Assembly: GCA_964458325.1 (NCBI GenBank) | Contig: CAYWIM010000076.1 | Location: 1-23,990 of the forward strand | DNA length: 23,990 bases | From: JAGMXM01 sp964458325 | GTDB taxonomy: Bacteria; Verrucomicrobiota; Verrucomicrobiia; Limisphaerales; UBA1319 | Reading direction: 5' to 3' | In this document: positions 5,469 to 12,037 of the stretch, in pieces | Numbering within the stretch: position 1 is the first letter of the stretch | Layout of the letters: each line of letters begins with the position of its first letter | Made by a program: the position numbers and the translations under genes | The notes under the pieces: model-generated | The model's database searches: none | What the model saw: only the letters and a program-made list of their open reading frames with translations | Told to the model about the DNA's origin: nothing

Positions 5469-7070
5469 TCAGTGGGGAGAGGTCTGATGCCTGGAGCCGG
5501 GCGGCAGGGGTTGGAGGTGTGCGTCCTTATGGCGTTCGGCGAAGAAGTTGCAGGACCATTCGTCGGCGAACAGGATGACCGGATGCTGCGCGGCGTCGAC
5601 AGCCATCCGGGCGCCGGACGGCAGGGAAGATTCCGCGACGGTTCCATGGTCGATCCATCGGACCACTTTCCAGGGGGCGGTCTCGATCCGCGATTCGGCG
5701 CCGTATTCGTTGAGGAGGCGGTATTGGACGACCTCGAACTGGAGGGGGCCGACGGCGCCCAGCAGGGGGACACGCTGGGTGGGATTGCTGGGAAGAAACG
5801 ATTGCACAACCCCCTCCTGGAGCAGCTGATCGAGCCCTTCGCGGAACCGCTTGAACTGCGCGACACTCGAGCTGTGAATCCAGGCGAAACACTCGGGGGC
5901 GAACCGTGGGATCTCGTCAAAGACAATGGCGGGATCGTCGGCGAGGGTATCGCCGATGCGGAAGGAGGAATGTCCGACCAATCCAACGACATCGCCCGGG
6001 TAGGCTTCATCGACGGTCGAGCGCTCGCGGCCGAGGAGCTTGTGGGAGCTGGCCAGGCGCACGCGGCGTCCGGAGCGGGTATGGGTGACGGTCATGTCGC
6101 GTTCGAACCGGCCGGAGCAGACGCGCAGGAAGGCGAGGCGGTCGCGGTGTTTGGGGTCCATGTTCGCCTGGATCTTGAAGATGAACCCCGAGAATCTGTC
6201 GCGCGCCGGATCGACTGTCCGGCCGTTGATGGCGCGAGGCTGGGGCGCGGGGGCGAGCTCGAGGAAGGCGTCCAGGAGGAGCTGGACGCCGAAGTTGTTG
6301 ACGGCGCTGCCGAAGAACACGGGGGTGAGGCTGCCGCGCACGATCGCTGCACGATCGAAGGTGGCGCCCGCGCCTTCGAGCATCGCGATCTCCTCGACCA
6401 CGCGCGCATAGGCATCGTGGGCCATGGCGCCGCGCACGATGGGATCGGCCAGGTCGTGGACCTGGACGGGCGCGCGGTACTCGCCTCCCGGGACGCGCTG
6501 GAAGAAGTGGGCGTGGCGCGACTGGCGGTCGAACACGCCGCGGAACGCGGGCCCGTCGCCCAGCGGCCAGTTGACCGGATAGGCGTGGAGGCCGAGCACG
6601 CGCTCGAGCTCGTCGAGCAGGGCCAGGGGATCGCGGGCGGGCCGGTCGAGCTTGTTCATGAAAGTGAAGATCGGGATGCCGCGATGGCGGCAGACCTCGA
6701 ATAGCTTGCGGGTCTGGCTCTCGATGCCCTTGCCGGCATCGATCACCATCACCGCCGAATCGACCGCAGTCAGCACGCGGTAGGTGTCTTCGGAGAAATC
6801 CTTGTGGCCAGGCGTGTCGAGGAGATTGACGACGCGGTCGCGGTACTCGAACTGCAGGACGGTCGAGCTGATCGAGATGCCGCGCTGCTTCTCGAGCTCC
6901 ATCCAATCGCTGGCGGTGGCCCGCTGGTTCTTGCGGGCGGTGACCGATCCCGCCAGCTGCACCGCGCCTCCGTAGAGCAGGAACTTCTCCGTCAGCGTCG
7001 TCTTGCCCGCGTCCGGATGCGAGATGATGGCGAACGTGCGGCGGCGTCCGATTTCGGTTTCGAGGTTCAT
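5469..7070 (-). CDS. prfC: Peptide chain release factor 3 (RF3), translational GTPase
   Basis: 533 residues against 529 in E. coli RF3, the GTPase that removes RF1/RF2 from the ribosome after peptide release. GTPase motifs are in order: G1 SHPDAGKTTL (17-26), switch region RGISIS, G3 DTPGHKDF, G4 NKLD. The family's own markers are present, such as KNQRATASDWMELEKQRGIS near the start and PLQFEVVQYRLLNEYGAE in the C-terminal domain. The ATG at 7070 overlaps the stop of the SNF2 gene as ATGA, so it is probably translated from that message; longer readings of the same frame are shadows of the helicase gene. A short C-terminal tail rich in H, P and S (LQPLPPGSRHQTSPH) follows the conserved end. 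Confidence 0.95.
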   Translation of the reverse strand: MNLETEIGRRRTFAIISHPDAGKTTLTEKFLLYGGAVQLAGSVTARKNQRATASDWMELEKQRGISISSTVLQFEYRDRVVNLLDTPGHKDFSEDTYRVLTAVDSAVMVIDAGKGIESQTRKLFEVCRHRGIPIFTFMNKLDRPARDPLALLDELERVLGLHAYPVNWPLGDGPAFRGVFDRQSRHAHFFQRVPGGEYRAPVQVHDLADPIVRGAMAHDAYARVVEEIAMLEGAGATFDRAAIVRGSLTPVFFGSAVNNFGVQLLLDAFLELAPAPQPRAINGRTVDPARDRFSGFIFKIQANMDPKHRDRLAFLRVCSGRFERDMTVTHTRSGRRVRLASSHKLLGRERSTVDEAYPGDVVGLVGHSSFRIGDTLADDPAIVFDEIPRFAPECFAWIHSSSVAQFKRFREGLDQLLQEGVVQSFLPSNPTQRVPLLGAVGPLQFEVVQYRLLNEYGAESRIETAPWKVVRWIDHGTVAESSLPSGARMAVDAAQHPVILFADEWSCNFFAERHKDAHLQPLPPGSRHQTSPH

Positions 7071-9883
7071 CGGGGCGATTCCGCGGCCGGCCGCGGATCG
7101 AGCTGGCGGTTCGAGGGCGCCTGGTTCTGCGTATCGGACAGGAATGGCGGCAGGGCATCCAGCGTGGGACGCCATGCGGCCGCGGCATTGGCGGTGAGCC
7201 CTTGGATGGCGGGCAGCGCGGTTTTCCAGAGGTGCGCCAGCGGCGGCAGGGCGATCTCCGGCAATCCGGCGGGCTCGGGCATGCGATGCTCGATCGCGAT
7301 GGCGCGGCCCAGGGCGAGCGCAGCCTCGGCGGCCGCGGCAGCCGCTTCGGCCTCGAGGCCTCCATCGCCCAGGAGGCGGGCCGCCTGATGCTGGCGCGCG
7401 GCTCGGACTCGAGCGGCGAGGGCCCGTTCCTGCTCCTCGAGGGTGAGCGGGGGCGGGGGCGGCTCCTCTGCGGCAGCGATCAAGGGGCGGCTGGCTCGGG
7501 AGGTGGTCTGGACCAAGCCGGCTGCGGCGAGCCGCTCGATGGCTTCGTCGGTGGCGCGGTCGATCACCTCGAGCCGCACGGGCGCCAGCGGATCGCCCTG
7601 GCCGGGGCCGAAGAACTCCTGATGAAGCTCCTCGAGGCGTGTGCGCCACGAGGCGGCATCCCGCTCGACCACGACCAGCAGCACCGAGTGGGCTGCATCC
7701 CGCGGATAGCGCTCCTCGCAGCGGCGCAGCGCGCCATCGATCTGCTCTGCCGCCCGCCGGGCGAACCCCAGGGCGCGGTCGGCGGGCAGCGGCGGTTTCG
7801 CAGGTTTCGGCGGAGGCGCCTCGCCGATCGGGGTGACCAGCTGGTTGAGGCGTTCGAGAAATGCCTGCCGGCCCGAGCGCAGCTTGATCTGCGACAGGTC
7901 GCCGACATGGTCCAGCACGCCATCGGCCAGCGCCCGTTTGTGGGCCAGCGTGTCGAGCATCCGCTGCTCGATGGTGCGCTCGGACACGAGCTGGATGACG
8001 GTGACCGACCGGGTTTGGAACTTCCGCCAGGCGCGCGCGATGCGCTGTTCGAGCCGGGCGGGATTCCATGGCAGATCGCAGTGGATGACCACGCTGGCGC
8101 TCTGCAGGTTCAAGCCGACGCCCCCTGAGTCCGTGCTGAGAAAGACCCGGCACTCCGGATCGCTCTTGAACAGGTTGATCTCGGCGCGGCGGCGCTTCTG
8201 GGGAACGGTGCCGGTGTGCCACGCGTAGCCGATGTCCATCCGGTCGCAGAGGTCCCGCACCAGCTCGAGCATTCGCTCCCACTCGGAAAACACCAGGACC
8301 TTGAGGGAGTTCTCGCGGCATTCCTCGAGCAGCTTCTCGATCTCGCCGAGCTTCGGGCACACCCGGTCATTTGGGTCCAGGATATAAGGGGTGTCGCACA
8401 ACATGCGCATCATGGCCAGGTGGCGCATGAGCTTTTCCTGCTCGAGCTGGTTGAGCGCCCGCCGCTTGGCGAGGTTGGCCAGGCGCGCGACGATCTGCTC
8501 ATGGTAATCGTAATCGACTTGCTGCCGCGGGCTCATCTTGACAAAAAAGGTGCGGGTGGTGCGCTCGGGCAGCTCGGTCTCGACATCGGCCTTTCGCCGC
8601 CGCAGCAGGCAGGGTGCAATGCGTTCCTGCAGCCGGTCCAGGTTTCGGTAATCCTGCGGGCGCCCGCGCTCGTCGAGGACGTAATACTCGCGATTGAACC
8701 GAAACAGCGGCCCCAGGATGCGCGGATTCAGGAAATCCATCAGCGAATGGAGTTCGTCGATGCGGTTCTCGATCGGGGTGCCGGTGAGGACGAACGCGTA
8801 GCGGCTTCGCAGGCGCTTGACGGCTCGGGAGGTCTTGGTGCTCCAGTTCTTGATCCGCTGCGCCTCGTCCAGGATCACCGCGTCGGGGCGCAGGCGCGCA
8901 TTGACCTCGAGCGTGTCCGAGAGCATCTGCTCATAATTCACGAGCGTGAAGAAGGGCGCGTTCTGATACGCCTGCAGGCGCCGAATCCGCTGGCCATAGA
9001 TCAATTGATACGGCAGCGAGGTGAACCGCTGGATCTGCTCCTCCCACTCGGTCTTGAGCGAGGCCGGGCAGACGACGAGAACGCGCTGCACCTGGCCCAA
9101 CCGATGCAGAAGCGCGCACGCCGCAATCGCCTGGATCGTCTTGCCCAAGCCCATTTCATCCGCCAGCAACGCTCGCTCGGTGAACGCCAGATGCAGCATG
9201 CCCTCGCGCTGGTAAGGAAACAGGGGCACGAGGGTTTCCTGGTCCGGCCACTCCTTGCGCTGGACTTTCAGCTCGTACTCCTTGCGCAGCGCCTTGCGCT
9301 CGATGGCTTGCCGGCGCTCCTCGAGCCAGGGCGCGACATCCTGGGAGATCCGCAGCGCGGGCAGCTTCGTCCCGGCCAGCCGCCTGAGATCCTCGACTGC
9401 ATCTTCGGGCGAATCGCCCTGCCAGCGCCCGTTCTTGTCGAAGTGCCGCCTCAGGCTCGATGGCAGCTGCCCAGTCCATCGCTGCAGCTGCAGGCCCTTG
9501 CCTTCCGGATCCACCACCGCGTCCAGGCGATCCGATCCCTGCTCGACTGCCGTCCGATACCGCCGCTTGTGCCGCGCCTCCAGATGCAGCAGGACGGTCT
9601 CGACGTGCTTGCACGTCCCCAACCCGTTGATCCGGAAATCGACGCAGTCGCAGGCAAACTGCCGGGTGGCGATGTCCCGGATCTCGACCTGGTACTCGAG
9701 ACCGCTCGCCGACCGGACCCGGAAATTCGAGAACACCGGGAATCGATCGTCACTGTTTTTTACCGAGAACGATTCCGTCTGGGCCCGCAGGCGGCGCCGG
9801 TTGACTTCATCCTCGTCCGTCGTCTGCCAATCGTGCGGGGAAGGGACCTGCTTCTTGAGCCATTCGATCGCGTCGCGATTCAT
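7067..9883 (-). CDS. SWIM zinc-finger SNF2-family helicase
   Basis: 938 residues. A SWIM zinc finger lies at the N terminus (C78-x-C80 ... C91-x-H93, in FACDCVDFRINGLGTCKH). The SNF2 ATPase follows: LFPYQREGM, Walker A DEMGLGKT (242-249), DEAQ box (339-342), LTGTP (366-370). The second RecA domain shows KVLVFSEWERML, STDSGGVGLNLQSA and a motif VI reading QRIARAWRKFQ, where RAHRxGQ is usual. The last 220 or so residues are alanine/proline-rich and not recognised. The frame is open upstream to 10024, but the ATG at 9883 begins a sensible MNRDAIEWLKKQ and leaves room for the promoter. Such proteins remodel DNA-protein complexes or act at stalled RNA polymerase; the exact role is unknown. It overlaps prfC by 4 bases. 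Confidence 0.9.
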   Translation of the reverse strand: MNRDAIEWLKKQVPSPHDWQTTDEDEVNRRRLRAQTESFSVKNSDDRFPVFSNFRVRSASGLEYQVEIRDIATRQFACDCVDFRINGLGTCKHVETVLLHLEARHKRRYRTAVEQGSDRLDAVVDPEGKGLQLQRWTGQLPSSLRRHFDKNGRWQGDSPEDAVEDLRRLAGTKLPALRISQDVAPWLEERRQAIERKALRKEYELKVQRKEWPDQETLVPLFPYQREGMLHLAFTERALLADEMGLGKTIQAIAACALLHRLGQVQRVLVVCPASLKTEWEEQIQRFTSLPYQLIYGQRIRRLQAYQNAPFFTLVNYEQMLSDTLEVNARLRPDAVILDEAQRIKNWSTKTSRAVKRLRSRYAFVLTGTPIENRIDELHSLMDFLNPRILGPLFRFNREYYVLDERGRPQDYRNLDRLQERIAPCLLRRRKADVETELPERTTRTFFVKMSPRQQVDYDYHEQIVARLANLAKRRALNQLEQEKLMRHLAMMRMLCDTPYILDPNDRVCPKLGEIEKLLEECRENSLKVLVFSEWERMLELVRDLCDRMDIGYAWHTGTVPQKRRRAEINLFKSDPECRVFLSTDSGGVGLNLQSASVVIHCDLPWNPARLEQRIARAWRKFQTRSVTVIQLVSERTIEQRMLDTLAHKRALADGVLDHVGDLSQIKLRSGRQAFLERLNQLVTPIGEAPPPKPAKPPLPADRALGFARRAAEQIDGALRRCEERYPRDAAHSVLLVVVERDAASWRTRLEELHQEFFGPGQGDPLAPVRLEVIDRATDEAIERLAAAGLVQTTSRASRPLIAAAEEPPPPPLTLEEQERALAARVRAARQHQAARLLGDGGLEAEAAAAAAEAALALGRAIAIEHRMPEPAGLPEIALPPLAHLWKTALPAIQGLTANAAAAWRPTLDALPPFLSDTQNQAPSNRQLDPRPAAESPR

Positions 9884-9891
9884 GGCCCGCC

Positions 9892-9919
9892 ATGGTCCGT
9901 GACCGGCCGGGAAAGTCAA
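9892..9919 (-). promoter_or_regulatory. Possible promoter of the SNF2-prfC operon
   Basis: On the minus strand TTGACT (9919-9914, five of six) is followed after 16 nt by GACCAT (9897-9892), a poor -10. The start codon is 8 nt further. The -35 is good but the -10 is weak, so this is tentative. Confidence 0.25.
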
Positions 9920-10014
9920 CGCCGTTCTCCCGGCTCGAGGAGGCGGGGGTTTGGCGGTTGCTGGTGTGTCCGCCTTGCGACCTCGGCGGCTCGGCAGCGC
10001 ACGCCCGGCAGGCT

Positions 10015-10030
10015 GGCTTGGCAAGCAGGC
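10015..10030. promoter_or_regulatory. Candidate operator in the regulator promoter
   Basis: GGCTTG-GC-AAGCAGGC contains the perfect 11-bp palindrome GCTTGGCAAGC (10016-10026) and covers the -35 box of the regulator promoter. A near copy, GGCTTG-CCCTG-AAGCAGGC, covers the -35 box upstream of the sialidase (11981-11999). Binding by the regulator is inferred from this placement. Confidence 0.4.
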
Positions 10031-10046
10031 CGGCTTGGGCGATAGT
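10018..10046 (+). promoter_or_regulatory. Candidate promoter of the GntR/LacI-type regulator
   Basis: TTGGCA (10018-10023, five of six) and GATAGT (10041-10046, four of six) stand 17 nt apart. Only 7 nt lie between the -10 box and the ATG at 10054, so the message would be leaderless or nearly so. Confidence 0.5.
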
Positions 10047-10053
10047 GGAAGGG

Positions 10054-11172
10054 ATGACGCGGATTCCGCAGCGATTGTCGCTTGTGGCTCAGACGGCTTC
10101 GATTCTGCGCGAGGCGATTCAGTCGGCCGTCTGGTCGAAATGGCTTCCGGGCGAGCACTATCTCTGCATGCACCTGCAGGTGAGCCGGGTCACCTTGCGG
10201 GCGGCGCTGGCCCAGCTCGAGAGGGAGGGGCTGGTGCGCGGCGGCCAGGGCCGGCGCCGCGAGGTGGTCTCCAACGGCCGCGCCGCGGGCCAGCCCCCAT
10301 CGAGCACGACCGTGATCCTGCTCACGCCGGTGCCGCTCGAGGCCCTGCAACGGTTCGCCCTCTATTGGACCGACGATTTGCGGGAGCACCTCGGGAAAGC
10401 CGGATATCAGCTCGAGGTGCACGAAAGCCGGGCCTGCTATTCCGCCCATCCGGAGCCGGCCCTGGAGATGCTGGCGCTTCGGTTCCGTCCGGCTGGCTGG
10501 GTGCTCTACCAGTCGAGCGTGCAGATGCAGCGCTGGTTTTCCGACCGCGCATTGCCGTGCGTGATCACCGGTTCGCGCCACCCGGACGTGCAGCTGCCGT
10601 GCGTCGACATCGACTACCGGGCAGCGTGCCGGCATGCGGCGGGGCTGTTCCTGGCCAGGGGACACCGGCATCTGGCCTTTCTGAACGTCAGCTCGGGCCT
10701 GGCCGGCGATCGCGAGAGCGAGGAGGGATTTCGCGATGCCATCCGCACCCTGACCGATCCGCGGGCGGATGTCCTGATCGCCAACCACGATGCCACCGTC
10801 GAGGACATCGGCCGCCACTTGGACGCGTGGCTGGCCCTGCCGGCGCGCCCGACGGCCTTGCTGGTATCCAAGGCTTACCATGTGTTGACCGCCCTGGGGC
10901 ACTTGACGCGCCGGGGGATCCGCATCCCCCAGGACGCTTCCCTGATTTCCCGCGATGACGAGTCCTTTCTGCAGCATGTGCTGCCCACCGTGGCGCGCTA
11001 CTCGGCCGATCCCGCGGCCATGGCCCGACGGATCTCGCGTTTGGTCCTGGAGATGGTGCGCGATGGGGCGATTCGGCCGCGCGAATGCCGGCTGATGCCG
11101 GAGTTCGTTCCGGGCGAATCGCTGGCGGCCTGCCCGGGGCTCGATCGGCCTGTTTCAACAAAAGACAAGTGA
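10054..11172 (+). CDS. GntR-type winged-helix regulator with LacI-like sugar-binding domain
   Basis: 372 residues. The N-terminal 75 residues are a GntR-type winged helix: LVAQTASILREAI, then LQVSRVTLRAALAQLEREGL as recognition helix and wing. The rest is a periplasmic-binding-protein fold of the LacI/GalR effector type (VILLTPVPLEALQRF, VDIDYRAACRHAAGLFLARG, HRHLAFLN, RGIRIPQDASLISRDDESFL). This AraR-like combination is common in Verrucomicrobiota next to sugar-use genes. The frame is open to 9892, but the ATG at 10054 gives the expected MTRIPQRLSLVAQ start. It is divergent from the SNF2 gene and heads the sialic acid locus, so it probably represses that locus until a sugar signal is bound. 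The ligand is not known; a sialic acid breakdown product is the simplest guess. Confidence 0.85.
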   Translation: MTRIPQRLSLVAQTASILREAIQSAVWSKWLPGEHYLCMHLQVSRVTLRAALAQLEREGLVRGGQGRRREVVSNGRAAGQPPSSTTVILLTPVPLEALQRFALYWTDDLREHLGKAGYQLEVHESRACYSAHPEPALEMLALRFRPAGWVLYQSSVQMQRWFSDRALPCVITGSRHPDVQLPCVDIDYRAACRHAAGLFLARGHRHLAFLNVSSGLAGDRESEEGFRDAIRTLTDPRADVLIANHDATVEDIGRHLDAWLALPARPTALLVSKAYHVLTALGHLTRRGIRIPQDASLISRDDESFLQHVLPTVARYSADPAAMARRISRLVLEMVRDGAIRPRECRLMPEFVPGESLAACPGLDRPVSTKDK

Positions 11173-11179
11173 CGGGCTC

Positions 11180-11208
11180 TTGGAGGGCGGAGGTTGTCGA
11201 GGTAGATT
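11180..11208 (+). promoter_or_regulatory. Possible promoter of the pseudopilin gene
   Basis: TTGGAG (11180-11185) and TAGATT (11203-11208) stand 17 nt apart; the ATG is 9 nt after the -10 box. The -35 match is weak, so read-through from the regulator gene is also likely. Confidence 0.3.
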
Positions 11209-11217
11209 GGCAGCGGT

Positions 11218-11973
11218 ATGCCGGCACGCCCTCTGAACTGTCGCCTTCGAGACGCGGAATGTCCGCGGCGCGCGTTCACCCTGATCGAACTGCTGGTAGT
11301 GATCGCCATCATCGCGATCCTGGCAGGCATGCTGCTTCCCGCGTTGAGCCGGGCCAAAGGGAAGGCGCGCCAAATCGGGTGCCTGAACAACCTGCGGCAG
11401 ATCGGGCTTGCCTCGGTGGTCTACCGCGATGACTCTTCGGACCGCTTTCCTCCGCGGACGGTCAAAGGGACCGATGGGAATTCCTACACGACGCAATACG
11501 CCTGGGTGGGCCGGGCGGGTTCCTTGAATCCCTACCGCCTCATCGATGCCACCCGAAGGCATCTAAATCTGTATCTGGGCAAGTTCTCGCCGACTGGCGA
11601 GGTCGAGGTAGCGCGCTGTCCCAGCGAAACCCAGCGGGAAGGCAGCTACTTCACCATGGGCACATCCTATCCCAACAATGTCCACGGCGATCCCGCGTTC
11701 AACACGCTCGGCATCGACAGCGCCGGCAACTCCTGCCGGGGCAGCCAGATCAAAAGCCCCGTCCGGATGGTGATCATCGGAGAAGCCGGCTGTTATTTTC
11801 CGCCATGGAACGGCACGGCTGCGCCCGAGGAGGAATATCGCCACACCAAGTATGGGGATCACCGATGGAATCTTTCCTTCGCCGATGGCCATGCGGAGTT
11901 CAAAAAGATCGAGCTGAGATCGGGCGAGCGTTTGATGGATGCCGCGGGCTACACGTTTCGGCGGGACCGATGA
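11218..11973 (+). CDS. Type II secretion-like pseudopilin with H...DGH C-terminal motif
   Basis: 251 residues. A prepilin leader (CPRRA) precedes FTLIELLVVIAIIAILAGML (residues 20-39), with the conserved glutamate at position +5 of the mature chain; cleavage would follow alanine 19 rather than the usual glycine. The globular part has paired cysteines (GCLNNLRQIG, VARCPSETQ, NSCRGSQ) and ends with the tail YGDHRWNLSFADGHAEFKKI, a form found in very large families of Planctomycetota and Verrucomicrobiota. These proteins are often scattered beside carbohydrate-use loci and not in secretion operons, as here between the regulator and the sialidase. A role in assembling an outer-surface or secretion pseudopilus for glycan capture is inferred; none is proven. 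Confidence 0.85.
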   Translation: MPARPLNCRLRDAECPRRAFTLIELLVVIAIIAILAGMLLPALSRAKGKARQIGCLNNLRQIGLASVVYRDDSSDRFPPRTVKGTDGNSYTTQYAWVGRAGSLNPYRLIDATRRHLNLYLGKFSPTGEVEVARCPSETQREGSYFTMGTSYPNNVHGDPAFNTLGIDSAGNSCRGSQIKSPVRMVIIGEAGCYFPPWNGTAAPEEEYRHTKYGDHRWNLSFADGHAEFKKIELRSGERLMDAAGYTFRRDR

Positions 11974-11980
11974 GAGCCGC

Positions 11981-12012
11981 GGCTTGCCCTGAAGCAGGCT
12001 CTCCCGTAATCT
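11981..12012 (+). promoter_or_regulatory. Candidate sialidase promoter with operator-like motif
   Basis: TTGCCC (11984-11989) and TAATCT (12007-12012) are 17 nt apart, predicting a start near 12019 and a leader of about 19 nt before the ATG at 12038. The -35 box lies inside GGCTTG-CCCTG-AAGCAGGC (11981-11999), nearly the same sequence as at the regulator's own promoter (10015-10030). Confidence 0.5.
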
Positions 12013-12037
12013 GTAAACCACAAGGCGTTTGTTCTCG

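Noticed and set aside
5469..8360. Longer prfC starting upstream at 8360
   Set aside because: The extension is out of frame with the SNF2 gene but lies wholly inside it and reads as arginine/alanine-rich noise; RF3 starts at MNLETEIGRR.
8216..10045. Long plus-strand open frame of about 600 codons
   Set aside because: It lies fully antisense to the SNF2 helicase, has low-complexity composition typical of high-GC shadows, and shows no family motif.
11974..12000. Terminator after the pseudopilin gene
   Set aside because: CCTG-AAG-CAGG gives only a 4-bp stem with no T-tract; the sequence is better explained as promoter/operator.
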